Origin: Bin87 sp965261195
GTDB taxonomy: Bacteria > Chloroflexota > Dehalococcoidia > Lucifugimonadales > UBA3495
Direction: 5' to 3'
DNA length: 64,000 nucleotides
NCBI GenBank assembly: GCA_965261195.1
Contig: OZ253455.1
Coordinates: 1,426,001 to 1,490,000, forward strand
Position 1 is the first letter of the stretch. The number at the start of each line of letters is the position of its first letter. Shown one piece after another: positions 54,002 through 62,684 of this stretch. Made by a program: the position numbers and the translations under genes. The notes under the pieces are model-generated. The model was not told the DNA's origin, did no database searches, and saw nothing but the letters and a program-made list of their open reading frames with translations.

Positions 54002-55216
54002 ATGAGCCTTGACTTGGGCAAAACCCTGGGCCAGCTGCAGGCCGCGATGGGCGATGTTGCGGAGACCGTGCGGATGCGTCGGCGCCGGTTTGCCGACCGC
54101 ATTGTGCAAGGGTGGAACGTCTCACCCGATGAGGCGCGCGCGCGCACCGAGTCCGCCGGCGTTACGGAATTCATCGTGGCCCGGACGGGAGCAGAGGGTC
54201 TGCTGGCCAGCATACTGCCGCCGGCCGTCCCCCATGATTGGTCGGCGGTTTCAGTGGATGGTTCGCACATTGATGTGGACCGTCATCTGCCGCTGTCGTG
54301 TTACCTGATCAACTTGGGCGGATGCACCATCGTCTACGGCGATAATCCCCGGTGCGATTTTTTCAGTGAACCGACGCTGGCGGTGCGCGAGGCGGAGCTA
54401 TACCTGGCGTCCGATGCGGCCCGGCCCGTCGATACACCGATTGCCGGCGCGCTGTTGGGAGCGCTGCGTACCGTGCGCGAAGTGGAAGGTCTGGCGGACG
54501 CCGTTGCCGCGGCGGATGATTCAATGCCCGTGCTGGCGGCGCTGGACGGTACGCTGGTGTTCAGGGACTTGCAATCCGGCAACTACCCGGGCTATGTGGT
54601 GCAGCGACTGATCAATGAGCGGCTGGAACCGGCCCTGGAACGGCTGCGCCTGGCATCGGAACGTTTTGGAAATATGATAGTGGCGTCATACACGTCCCGT
54701 CCCCAAACCACCGAAGTGGTGGGCGCTTTGCGAGTCTGCCTCTGCGGGCGTGACCTGGCGCGGTGCGCCGAGCATTGCAGTTTGCGCCGTTCGGATCAGG
54801 ACGTGTGCGATGGTGCGGCCGGATTCAACGACCGCGAGTTGTTTGAAACCGTGCTGGAACCCGGCCACCGGTCGCCGTTGTATGAATCCGGCCGGCGTGC
54901 GCCGCGTGATTCCTTTGGGTACACGTGGGTTCATTTTTACTATGTGCAGGCCGGTGGCGAGATAGCCCGCGTGGAAGTGCCGCACTGGGTGGCGCGGAAT
55001 CCGTATTTGCTGAGCCTGAGCCACGCGTTGATGGTGAGACAATGCGAGTTGGGGAAGGGTTATTCCGTGGTAATCTCTGAAGCGCACGAACAGGCGGTGG
55101 TTACCGGCCGGGACCGCCATGAGTTCCGCAATGTGGTGCTCAACGAATTGGAGAAGCATGGTTTGCCGTCGATTGAATCGGCCAAAACCGTATCTAAGCG
55201 ACGCCCCTGGGTATAG
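54002..55216 (+). CDS. NurA-domain nuclease
   Basis: 404 aa. NurA-type 5'-3' nuclease domain: VSVDGSHIDVDRHLPLSCYL (Asp86 region), a second acidic strand LAALDGTLVFRDL, and the C-terminal RVEVPHWVARN and GYSVVISEAHEQAVV. NurA is usually partnered with HerA in DNA end resection; no herA is in the window. ATG 54002 with GGAG about 12 nt upstream. 50 bp after selB, probably cotranscribed. Confidence 0.85.
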   Translation: MSLDLGKTLGQLQAAMGDVAETVRMRRRRFADRIVQGWNVSPDEARARTESAGVTEFIVARTGAEGLLASILPPAVPHDWSAVSVDGSHIDVDRHLPLSCYLINLGGCTIVYGDNPRCDFFSEPTLAVREAELYLASDAARPVDTPIAGALLGALRTVREVEGLADAVAAADDSMPVLAALDGTLVFRDLQSGNYPGYVVQRLINERLEPALERLRLASERFGNMIVASYTSRPQTTEVVGALRVCLCGRDLARCAEHCSLRRSDQDVCDGAAGFNDRELFETVLEPGHRSPLYESGRRAPRDSFGYTWVHFYYVQAGGEIARVEVPHWVARNPYLLSLSHALMVRQCELGKGYSVVISEAHEQAVVTGRDRHEFRNVVLNELEKHGLPSIESAKTVSKRRPWV

Positions 55217-55272
55217 CGTGAGGCTCGAGTCCAAACTACACGACTGTTCGAATTAAGGCGGAGGTATATCAA

Positions 55273-55758
55273 ATGGGAGAGCTCAATGACCTGGCGGCAG
55301 CGGTGGCCGCATTGCTGAAACAGCGCGGGGATTCGCTCGCGGTATCGGAATCCTCCTGCGGGGGATTGATTTCGGCGGCGCTGGTGTCCATACCGGGCGC
55401 GTCCGACTACTACGTGGGCGGGTCGGTGGTGTACACGCGGGTGGCCCAAAAGGGGCTGTTGCAGGTTCCGGATGCTGCAATGGAGGGCCAGCGCGCCAGC
55501 ACCGAGTTCTACGCTTTGCTCAACGCCCGCACCTCGCGCGAGGCGCTAGGCACAACCTGGGGGTTGGCCGAGACCGGGGCCAGTGGGCCGACGGGCAATC
55601 GTTATGGAGACGACGCCGGCCACGCCTGCTTTGGCGTCGCCGGCCCGGTGGAGCGATCCCAGACGCTGGAAACCGGCAGCGGCGACCGGGAAGCCAATAT
55701 GTGGGTCTTCGCGAAGGCGGCGCTGGCTCTGCTGGAAGAGGCCCTCAAGGCGGCATAG
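55273..55758 (+). CDS. CinA C-terminal-domain amidohydrolase (PncC-like)
   Basis: 161 aa, the stand-alone nicotinamide-nucleotide amidohydrolase domain: SESSCGGLISAALVSIPGAS, FVGGSVVYTRVAQK-like YYVGGSVVYTR, ETGASGPTGNRYGDDAGHAC. The catalytic Ser of the SESSCGG loop is kept. Enzymes of this family deamidate NMN. ATG 55273 with GGAGG 8-9 nt upstream. Some shift from consensus (GNRYGDDAGH) implies a specialised subgroup. Confidence 0.85.
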   Translation: MGELNDLAAAVAALLKQRGDSLAVSESSCGGLISAALVSIPGASDYYVGGSVVYTRVAQKGLLQVPDAAMEGQRASTEFYALLNARTSREALGTTWGLAETGASGPTGNRYGDDAGHACFGVAGPVERSQTLETGSGDREANMWVFAKAALALLEEALKAA

Positions 55759-55770
55759 CCCAGAGTCCCA

Positions 55771-55812
55771 AACCCCCCTCTCCCTTGATGGGAGAGGGCT
55801 GGGGTGAGGGTG
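55771..55812. repeat. Family C repeat copy 2
   Basis: CCCCCCTCTCCCTTGATGGG and AGAGGGCTGGGGTGAGGG, hairpin between the convergent CinA and metalloprotease genes; may serve as a bidirectional terminator. Confidence 0.7.
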
Positions 55813-55841
55813 AAAGCAACCCCATTCTCCCTATCCCGCAC

Positions 55842-57170
55842 TCACGGCGGCGTTTGGTTCAGGTAGTCGCTCAAATCTTGGGCGCTCTTGAACTGGGCTG
55901 CGGTGCGCAGGAATTCGGCGAGCGATGGGCTGCTGCGCCGGAGTTGTTCGACCTGCTCGCCAATCACGTTGACGCCGGCTGCGCCGGTGGTGGCGTAGGA
56001 GCCGTGGAAGGCAAAGTAGGCTTGGTTCAAGCGCCGGATGGGGTAACCATTCTCAACGAAGGTTCGCCGCCGCTCTTCCATATAGCGTTCTGCGCCGTTG
56101 ACATCGCCGGCAGCGAGCAGTGCGTCGACCCTGATGCGTGTGTCGCGCATTTCGGCCTGAAAATCAAACTCCGCGGGTGCGGTTGATTCGACGGCTGGCT
56201 CGCTGATTCTCCCGCTCGGACCAGACTCGACCTTCGGATTTCCTGGCGCAGTTTCCGGCAAGTGTTGCCCGGCCAAGCGCCCCAACTCCTGGCCGGCGAT
56301 GGTTGCAACCGTTTCGTTGATGGTAAGCAAATCGCCGCCCTGGAAGTAGCTCTGGCCGAGTGGACGGAACCAAAGCCATTGATGCACCCACTCGTGGGCG
56401 ATGATTTCCAGCGCGAAGTCCATGCCGGCGTGGGGCACGGTTATCGAAGGAAAGAATGCAATGCCGCCAGTGTTGACCACCAGCGCCGACCGGTCGGTGC
56501 GTTTTTCCAGTTGGGTTTCGATGGCAATGCGCTGCTCCGCGCTCAGTCCGGTGCGCAGCAACAGCTCCGCTCCTCGTTCGATGTGATCGCGAGGTGAGGT
56601 AATCAGGACGGTCGGTGAGCCGACCAGGGCGGTGTCCACCGGAGGAAACACGCCAGCCCAGGCGCCCATCCCCTGTGATCGCAATGCGCCAGCCACCGCG
56701 GATTCCAGCGTCTCTTCCACAGCAGGGCGCAGTTTCGCCTGGCGGAGTTGAAGCCCGGTTCGCTCGTTGACCAACTCCGCAATCTCAGGCCGGTTTGTTG
56801 CGGAGTTTTCGTCCTGCGTTGACCGGTAGATTAGCCGGCGATCAATCCAGCGCAGCCGTTGGCCGTTGGCGAAGAACTCGGCCGCGTACTCCATTGACGT
56901 TGCTGGATTGGAACCACCGAACCAGGACCGTGGGGCATTGAGCAGGCGATGAACCCACTTATCGGGCAGGTTGGACAATTCCCAGCCGGCCACACTCAGT
57001 TGGTGTCCGGCGGCGGCGATTTCCAGGTCGTTGGGTTGGAAGTCGCGGGCGCACAGGCCGATGATAGCAGCCAGGGCCAGCGACCCCAGGATCCTCCGAA
57101 TGATCCTGGCAAACCGCCGGCCTTTGGCGCGCGGACCCGGCTTACCGTCCGGCGCTAGGCGGTCAGGCAT
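55842..57170 (-). CDS. Membrane-anchored putative zinc metalloprotease
   Basis: 442 aa from ATG 57170; an upstream GTG lies in the family A repeat. One N-terminal transmembrane helix (RRILGSLALAAIIGLCARDF, about 26-42). A zinc-site motif IIAHEWVHQWLWF (His259, Glu260, His263), followed by LTINETVATIAGQELGRLAG with Glu286 as a likely third ligand, gluzincin style. A long C-terminal part has two tandem helical segments. The zinc site would be outside the membrane. No characterised family was recognised. Confidence 0.7.
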   Translation of the reverse strand: MPDRLAPDGKPGPRAKGRRFARIIRRILGSLALAAIIGLCARDFQPNDLEIAAAGHQLSVAGWELSNLPDKWVHRLLNAPRSWFGGSNPATSMEYAAEFFANGQRLRWIDRRLIYRSTQDENSATNRPEIAELVNERTGLQLRQAKLRPAVEETLESAVAGALRSQGMGAWAGVFPPVDTALVGSPTVLITSPRDHIERGAELLLRTGLSAEQRIAIETQLEKRTDRSALVVNTGGIAFFPSITVPHAGMDFALEIIAHEWVHQWLWFRPLGQSYFQGGDLLTINETVATIAGQELGRLAGQHLPETAPGNPKVESGPSGRISEPAVESTAPAEFDFQAEMRDTRIRVDALLAAGDVNGAERYMEERRRTFVENGYPIRRLNQAYFAFHGSYATTGAAGVNVIGEQVEQLRRSSPSLAEFLRTAAQFKSAQDLSDYLNQTPP

Positions 57171-57214
57171 GGATTCGCCCGTGCCGCTGGCGGGTTGGTC
57201 GACCGGTTCACGAC

Positions 57215-57414
57215 CCTCACGCGTACCCACGTTAATCTGTCATTGCGAGGAGCGCAGCGACGTGGCAATCTCGTCGAGGTTGAGCACACGTTAGTGAACC
57301 ATAATTGTTACGGCGACGAGATTGCCACGCTGCGCTCGCAATGACAGTTGGAGTTGGGCGCTTCTCGCAACGACAGTAGGTTGGTATGGTTTGACAAAGT
57401 GGGTACGCACGAGG
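57215..57414. repeat. Palindromic dispersed repeat, family A copy 6 (full length)
   Basis: Outer left CCTCACGCGTACCCACG from 57215, arm CTGTCATTGCGAGGAGCGC from 57237. Right arm GCTGCGCTCGCAATGACAG, a duplicated right end CTTCTCGCAACGACAG, then GGTTGGTATGGTTTGACAAA and GTGGGTACGCACGAGG to 57414. 200 bp; it defines both outer ends of the family. Confidence 0.85.
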
Positions 57415-57536
57415 TTCACGGCCTGGCGGTTCCTTGACACCCGTCCCGGCCCGTACCATAATTTGCCACCGCGCAACCGTGTAGCGTGGACGCATACGGG
57501 TGCGCTACACGGCGATTTTCAACCCGGAGGTTTCCC

Positions 57537-57983
57537 TTGTCCACCAGCTCCTTTACGTTGACCGACGCAATGCGCGAACAGGCGCTTGGCGTCGAAAGCG
57601 AGCCGATTGCCATGGCTATCGAAAAGGGCCACGTTGCCCGGTTTGCCGAAGCTATCGGCGATGACAACCCGGCATACACCGAAGGCACGCCCCAGAGCGG
57701 CGGGATTATCGCGCCGCCCACCTTTCTGCGGGCCATGCACGCCGTGCGTCCGGTGTTGCCCTTCGACGTGCCGTTGGTCCGCCTTTTGGACGGCGGCAGC
57801 GATTGGGAATACTTCGAACCGGTGCAGGCCGGGGACACGATTACTGCGGTGGGTCGCCTGGAAGACATCCGCGAGCGTACCGGCAGCATCGGACAGATGT
57901 TGATTTCGACCATTAAGATTACCTACCGTAATCAGTCCGACGCCATCGTGGCAACCCAGACTAGCACTTCGATTCGTTACTGA
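57537..57983 (+). CDS. FAS1-like dehydratase domain protein (N half of a split MaoC hydratase)
   Basis: 148 aa from TTG 57537, chosen because GGAGGTTTCCC immediately precedes it; a longer frame from 57486 lacks a ribosome site. Hot-dog N-half pattern: GHVARFAEAIGDDNPAYTEG, GGIIAPPTFLRAMHAV and DGGSDWEYFEPVQAGDTITA. Pairs with the next gene to form an enoyl-CoA hydratase or related 3-hydroxyacyl dehydratase. In the same run as two SDRs and an LLM enzyme. Confidence 0.85.
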   Translation: MSTSSFTLTDAMREQALGVESEPIAMAIEKGHVARFAEAIGDDNPAYTEGTPQSGGIIAPPTFLRAMHAVRPVLPFDVPLVRLLDGGSDWEYFEPVQAGDTITAVGRLEDIRERTGSIGQMLISTIKITYRNQSDAIVATQTSTSIRY

Positions 57984-58044
57984 CCACAGTTGTTCGCGCG
58001 CCAACGCTGCCACTGTAAGCATTTTCAATTCATTGGGGGTGGAC

Positions 58045-58479
58045 ATGGGTGACCAAGTATATTTCGAGGATGTATCCGAGGGTATGGAACTACCGGCTGA
58101 AGTTACCGAACCGACTACCCGTCAGTTGGTGCAGTACGCCGGCGCCTCCGGAGACTTCTACGAAATCCACTACGATAAGGATTTCGCCGAAAACACCGGA
58201 CTCAGCGGCGTGATTATTCACGGCGCATTGAAAAACGCCATGCTGGGCTCGTTCATCACCCGGTGGGCTGGCCCTGAAGCCGTGTTGCGTCGGCTCACCT
58301 GCCAGTACCGGGGGATGGACTACCCGAACGAGCCAATTACAGCCAAAGGCCACGTCAGCCGGGTGTATCAGGAGGGGCGTCAGAACCTGGTTGATTGCAC
58401 CATCTGGCTGGAAAATCCGCAGGGCCAGCAAACTACGCCCGGCACCGCCACGGTGGCTCTGCCGAGTCGACACGGTTAG
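58045..58479 (+). CDS. MaoC-like dehydratase (C half of the split hydratase)
   Basis: 144 aa from ATG 58045 (GGGGGTGG upstream). The MaoC hydratase motif is present: GASGDFYEIHYDKDFAENTG (Asp/His catalytic dyad) and SGVIIHGALKNAML. Complements the preceding gene. C-terminus complete at ALPSRHG. Confidence 0.87.
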   Translation: MGDQVYFEDVSEGMELPAEVTEPTTRQLVQYAGASGDFYEIHYDKDFAENTGLSGVIIHGALKNAMLGSFITRWAGPEAVLRRLTCQYRGMDYPNEPITAKGHVSRVYQEGRQNLVDCTIWLENPQGQQTTPGTATVALPSRHG

Positions 58480-58524
58480 GCCGGGCCGTTACCCAAACCA
58501 ACGTAATCAAAGGACACATTAACT

Positions 58525-59457
58525 ATGCCCAATAATCTGGAAGGCAAGGTAGCGATTGTCACCGGCTCAGGCCGTGGCGTGGGACGGGGGATTGCGAAGC
58601 TCATGGCCGAAGAGGGCGCCAAGGTGGTCGTAGTAGACCCCGGCGTTAACGTCGACGGCACCGGCTACGACCAGTCAATCGCCGAGGTGGTGGTCAGCGA
58701 GATTCGGGACGCTGGCGGCACCGCCGTCGCTTGCACGGAGTCAGTGGCCACCATGGCAGGCGGCGAGAAAATAGTGCAGACCGCCATCGACAACTACGGT
58801 CGGCTGGACATCGTAGTTTGCTGCGCCGGCATTCTGCGCGACCGCATGATTTTCAACATGACCGAGCAGGAATGGGACGACGTGATTGCCGTCCACCTGA
58901 AGGGTACATTTACCGTGGTGAAGCACGCCTGCATTCTGTTCAGGCAGCAACGCTCCGGTCGGGTCATCACCTTCAGCAGTCAGTCGGGCTTGGTTGGCAA
59001 CAGCGGGCAGGCGAATTACGGGGCTGCCAAGAGCGGAATTGCCGGGTTTACCAAGGTGGTGGCCAGGGATATGGGCCGCTACGGTGTAACCGCCAACTCG
59101 ATTGCGCCGCGCGCCACCACGCGCATGATCGGCGCGATCCCAGATTCAGCGGCCGAGATCCGCGCGCGCGGCGGCGTTGCCTCCCTTTCCGGCAACGGTG
59201 GAGATGACAGCGAATTGCAGAATCTCGACCCCGACGGAATTGCGCCGTTCGTTACCTACCTGGCATCCGATTACGCCAGCAACATCAACGGGCAAACCTT
59301 CCTGGTGTATGGCAACACGGTGTCGCTGATGTCCCAGCCTCGACCTGAGCGCGCAATCTGGACGGAAAGTGGACATTGGGAGATGGACGAACTGTCGCAG
59401 CGCGCCCGTAACTATCTGACTGCCGGCATCGACAATCCGGCGCCGCCGAGGGCATAA
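58525..59457 (+). CDS. Short-chain dehydrogenase/reductase (3-hydroxyacyl-CoA type)
   Basis: 310 aa. Cofactor motif TGSGRGVGRGIAKLM (TGxxxGxG), NNAG region written CCAGILRDRM, catalytic Ser in VITFSSQSGL and YxxxK as NYGAAKSGIAGF. The NVDGTG insert (NVDGTGYDQ) and ILRDRMIFNMTEQEWDDVI fit the (3R)-hydroxyacyl-CoA dehydrogenase branch of HSD17B4. A long C-terminal tail follows. Tandem with a close paralogue 50 bp downstream. Confidence 0.92.
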   Translation: MPNNLEGKVAIVTGSGRGVGRGIAKLMAEEGAKVVVVDPGVNVDGTGYDQSIAEVVVSEIRDAGGTAVACTESVATMAGGEKIVQTAIDNYGRLDIVVCCAGILRDRMIFNMTEQEWDDVIAVHLKGTFTVVKHACILFRQQRSGRVITFSSQSGLVGNSGQANYGAAKSGIAGFTKVVARDMGRYGVTANSIAPRATTRMIGAIPDSAAEIRARGGVASLSGNGGDDSELQNLDPDGIAPFVTYLASDYASNINGQTFLVYGNTVSLMSQPRPERAIWTESGHWEMDELSQRARNYLTAGIDNPAPPRA

Positions 59458-59507
59458 GGCAATAAAGCCTGTAGTTCCGCGGAAACTTAGTACACAAGGA
59501 TTTTACA

Positions 59508-60419
59508 ATGCCACTACTTGAAGACAAGGTAGCAGTCGTCACCGGCGCCGGGCGCGGCATCGGTCGCGGGGTGGCCAAGCTGATGGCCGCCGAGGGCGCC
59601 AGCGTCGTGGTTTGCGACCTGGGCGTAAACGTGGACGGCACCGGCGCGGACGTATCGGTTGCCCAGCAGGTGGTCAACGAGATCGGCGAGGCTGGCGGCA
59701 AGGCCGTGGCCTGCACCGAATCGGTGGCCCTGATGGACGGCGGCGAGAAAATTGTGCAGACTGCCGTCGACAATTTCGGCAAGCTGGACATCGTGGTAAC
59801 CGTGGCCGGTATTCTGCGCGACCGCATGGTTTTCAATATGTCCGAAGAAGAGTGGGACGACGTGATCGCCGTTCACCTGAAGGGCACCTTCACCGTGGTG
59901 AAGCACGCCAGCATCCTGTTCCGGCAGCAGCGTTCGGGTCGCATCATCACCTTCAGCAGCACTTCCGGCTTGTACGGCAACAGCGGGCAGGCGAACTACG
60001 GCGCCGCCAAAGACGGCATCGCCGGGTTCACCCGCGTTTGTGCCCGGGACCTGGGGCGCTATGGGGTGACCGCCAATGCCATTTCTCCGTCTGCCAGCAC
60101 CCGAATGACGACCAGCGTACCCGATGAAGCGCGGGCGTTGCGCTCGGCGCGCGGCATCGCTGCCGGCGGTGGCTTGCGTGGTGATGCCGAAGACGTGGCG
60201 CCGATGGTTGCCTGGCTGGCGTCCGATGAGGCCGCCCACGTCAACGGGCACGTGTTCCACGTCACCGGCGGCCTGGTAACTCTGCTCAACGAGCCGGAAC
60301 CGGTGCGAACCATCCAGAAAGATGGCCGCTGGTCGGTAGATGAACTGGCCGGGGTGTTCCCGGCTACCATCGGCATCGAACTATACAACCCCGCCCCCGC
60401 CCCGCCGCCCTCCGCTTGA
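59508..60419 (+). CDS. Short-chain dehydrogenase/reductase (tandem paralogue)
   Basis: 303 aa. Same motifs: TGAGRGIGRGVAKLM, NVDGTGADVSVAQQVVNEI, VAGILRDRMVFNMSEEEWDD, catalytic Ser in ITFSSTSGLYGNSGQANYGA and Tyr/Lys in YGAAKDGIAGF. Roughly 60% like its neighbour by eye, so it is a local duplication with probable divergence in substrate. Ribosome site upstream is weak. Confidence 0.92.
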   Translation: MPLLEDKVAVVTGAGRGIGRGVAKLMAAEGASVVVCDLGVNVDGTGADVSVAQQVVNEIGEAGGKAVACTESVALMDGGEKIVQTAVDNFGKLDIVVTVAGILRDRMVFNMSEEEWDDVIAVHLKGTFTVVKHASILFRQQRSGRIITFSSTSGLYGNSGQANYGAAKDGIAGFTRVCARDLGRYGVTANAISPSASTRMTTSVPDEARALRSARGIAAGGGLRGDAEDVAPMVAWLASDEAAHVNGHVFHVTGGLVTLLNEPEPVRTIQKDGRWSVDELAGVFPATIGIELYNPAPAPPPSA

Positions 60420-60431
60420 CCCGTAATCCAT

Positions 60432-60487
60432 AGCCCCCTCTCCCTAGCTCCCTCTCCCACAGAGGGAGAGGGCCGGGGTGAGGGGTA
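60432..60487. repeat. Family C repeat copy 3
   Basis: CCCCCTCTCCCTAGCTCCCTC and CCACAGAGGGAGAGGGCCGG with GGTGAGGGGTATC. Hairpin between SDR and LLM genes. Confidence 0.7.
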
Positions 60488-60526
60488 TCTTTCCGCCGAC
60501 TATCACCGAATAACAGGAAAAAGAAT

Positions 60527-61678
60527 ATGTTCAAGAGTTTTAGCGCTTCTTACGCCGGCCATGTGGTCGACGATGATCTGGGACTGCAAGGAACGCCGGC
60601 CAACGATCGCTGGTACGCCAACGAGCAATTGGCGGAAGCCTTTGAATGGGCGCTGGATTTTTCCCGGCACCTTGAGGCCAATGGCTATGACGAGTTCTGG
60701 ATGGCCGAACACCACTTCCAACCCGAAGGCTACGAGTGTATTCCCAACCTGCTGATGCTTGGACTTTATCTGTCGTGCAACACGCAACGGCTCAAGTACG
60801 GCTGCGGGTTCAACATCACACCAATGTGGCATCCGCTGCGGTTGGCCGAGGATTTCGCCATGGCCGACATCCTGTCGGGAGGCCGCATCGTGTTCGGCGT
60901 GGGACGTGGTTACCATTCTCGGGAAGTTGAGACTTTCGGATCGCCCATGTTTGACGGCGACGCCAACCGGGAGTTGTTCGAGGAGCAGGTTGAGGTGATG
61001 GTCAAGGCCTTCAGCCAGGAGTCTTTCTCCCACCAGGGCAAGAATTACACCATCCCGGCGCCGGTGCCGTACCGCGGCTACACCCTGGAGCAGCTGAGCC
61101 TGGTGCCGCGTCCGATGAGTCAGCCGGTGGACATTTGGCAGCCGCTGGTGTCGGGCAATCCAAAGGGCGTGGACTTCATGGGTCGCATGGGCATCAAGGC
61201 GATGGTGGCCAACACTCCGGAGCCGGCGCTGGGCGAAAGGCTGGCAATGTACCAGCAAGCCGCCGCCAAGCACGGCCGCGAGCTGGCGCTGGGCGAGGAC
61301 ATCGCGCTGGGGTTCCGGTTCTTCCTGGCGGAAAACCGCGAGCAGGCCATCGAAAAGGCCCGCCCCTACTTTGAGGAAGCGATGAAGTTCGCCGCACCAC
61401 TGGGTTTGATGCGGCTGGAACCCGAACAGATTGAAGCAGTAGCCAACCCTGGCCTGCGTCGCGGCGTAGAGTTGCCGACACTGGAATCGGCCGTCGAAAC
61501 CGGAACCTGGCTGTGCGGTTCAGCTGATGATCTGGTCAACCATCTGAAAGAGGCTGAGGCCAAATATCCCGGCGTCGAGCGCATCAATCTGGGGTCAGTC
61601 ATGGGGATGCCTCGCGAGGTGTTCAAAGACCAGCTTTCCCGTTTCGCCCAAGACGTGATGCCAGCTTTCACCGCATAA
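60527..61678 (+). CDS. LLM-class flavin-dependent oxidoreductase (luciferase-like)
   Basis: 383 aa. TIM-barrel luciferase-like enzyme using FMN or F420. Motifs: FWMAEHHFQPEGYECIPNLL, YGCGFNITPMWHPLRLAEDF, GGRIVFGVGRGYHSREVETF, YTIPAPVPYRGYTLEQLSLV, and LCGSADDLVNHLKEAEAKYP. Could be an alkane/alkanesulfonate-type monooxygenase or F420-dependent enzyme; the cofactor is not fixed by sequence. ATG 60527 with AGGAAAAAG upstream. Confidence 0.9.
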   Translation: MFKSFSASYAGHVVDDDLGLQGTPANDRWYANEQLAEAFEWALDFSRHLEANGYDEFWMAEHHFQPEGYECIPNLLMLGLYLSCNTQRLKYGCGFNITPMWHPLRLAEDFAMADILSGGRIVFGVGRGYHSREVETFGSPMFDGDANRELFEEQVEVMVKAFSQESFSHQGKNYTIPAPVPYRGYTLEQLSLVPRPMSQPVDIWQPLVSGNPKGVDFMGRMGIKAMVANTPEPALGERLAMYQQAAAKHGRELALGEDIALGFRFFLAENREQAIEKARPYFEEAMKFAAPLGLMRLEPEQIEAVANPGLRRGVELPTLESAVETGTWLCGSADDLVNHLKEAEAKYPGVERINLGSVMGMPREVFKDQLSRFAQDVMPAFTA

Positions 61679-61715
61679 TACCGCAAGCGAACCGGCTGAC
61701 GACCGCAATTGATGA

Positions 61716-61752
61716 CGGCCCCTTGCTAACCGGCCGGGGGCCGCATTTATTG
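61716..61752 (+). terminator. Likely terminator of the LLM oxidoreductase gene
   Basis: Stem CGGCCCC/GGGGCCG with a 14-nt loop, followed by CATTTATTGGT. The T-run is weak. Confidence 0.5.
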
Positions 61753-61783
61753 GTGTCGTGGCGCCAGAATTTTCAGGTCGACG

Positions 61784-62362
61784 TCACTCGTGATGTATTG
61801 GCTCGTTATGTGCTGGCTCGTGATGCACTGGATGGCTGACGTGGGTGAACCAGTGATAGCTGAGTGTTCCCTGGAGGCCGCGCACGAACAGGAATAACAG
61901 ACCGCCGTAAATCACCAGCCAGATTACATCGCGCGCGCCGGCGATGGTGATTAGGCCCAGGGCAATCAGGACGATCCGGGAGGCGAAGAATCCGATTGCC
62001 AACACCAAAGCCGCCGGCCGCCAGCGCTGCCTGACGCCGAACGCCAGCATCACGATTGCGAAGGCTTCTACTCCCGAATAGATGACGAGCTTGGCACCGG
62101 GTATGGCGTCGGCGCTGCCGGAGCCTGGTTCTGCTGCCAGTATCGGAGCGGCCAACCACACTAAGAGAATTGCCGCGTTCCAGACCCACCAGGCCAATCC
62201 CCCCAGCCAGGCCCACCGCATCCAGCGACGGGCCTGTTCCGGATGGTGCGCCGAGGGCAGCCACCACAAGCGCGGTGGCCGGAGACTAGCATCGGAGTCA
62301 TCCTCGAAGCTGGGGAGGTCGTCCGATGATTGCAAAGGTCTGAACCGTACTGCCGGAGCCAC
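61784..62362 (-). CDS. Hypothetical membrane protein (start approximate)
   Basis: About 190 aa with four hydrophobic segments: WLGGLAWWVWNAAILLVWLA, LVIYSGVEAFAIVMLAFGV, ALVLAIGFFASRIVLIALGL and IWLVIYGGLLFLFVRGLQG, and a His-rich tail (SHPVHHEPAHNEPIHHE), which could bind metal. The exact start is unclear: GTG 62362 is the first codon after the upstream gene and no ribosome site is visible. Family not recognised. Confidence 0.6.
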   Translation of the reverse strand: MAPAVRFRPLQSSDDLPSFEDDSDASLRPPRLWWLPSAHHPEQARRWMRWAWLGGLAWWVWNAAILLVWLAAPILAAEPGSGSADAIPGAKLVIYSGVEAFAIVMLAFGVRQRWRPAALVLAIGFFASRIVLIALGLITIAGARDVIWLVIYGGLLFLFVRGLQGTLSYHWFTHVSHPVHHEPAHNEPIHHE

Positions 62363-62382
62363 CCGCAGCCGGATCGCCGGAT

Positions 62383-62613
62383 TTAAGCGTCTTCGTCCAG
62401 CAGGGGAAGCGTGGTCCAGGCAATCGCATCGGCGTTGGCGGACAAACCCTGTTCCTGCACCATCCGGCGTATGTCCAGCAGTGTGGCGTTCACCTCGCGG
62501 GTTACCATTTGCCATTCCGGTTCGGGCGGGAACCAGTAGGGGGAGTTGATGCGGACGACGTGGTTTTCGGCTGAGTTGTAATAGATGCCGAATCTGGCTG
62601 CTTGCTGTTGCAT
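62383..62613 (-). CDS. Small hypothetical protein
   Basis: 76 aa (MQQQAARFGIYYNSAENHVV ... QEQGLSANADAIAWTTLPLL). ATG 62613 with AGGATATACGAATT upstream. Mildly polar, no membrane segment. Family not recognised. Between DoxX and the membrane protein on the same strand, so likely in one operon. Confidence 0.6.
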   Translation of the reverse strand: MQQQAARFGIYYNSAENHVVRINSPYWFPPEPEWQMVTREVNATLLDIRRMVQEQGLSANADAIAWTTLPLLDEDA

Positions 62614-62684
62614 AATTCGTATATCCTGTCCGGCGTCAGGCGACGCCGGACGATAGGTTGTGTTCCAGTACCGACCCGTGCCGG

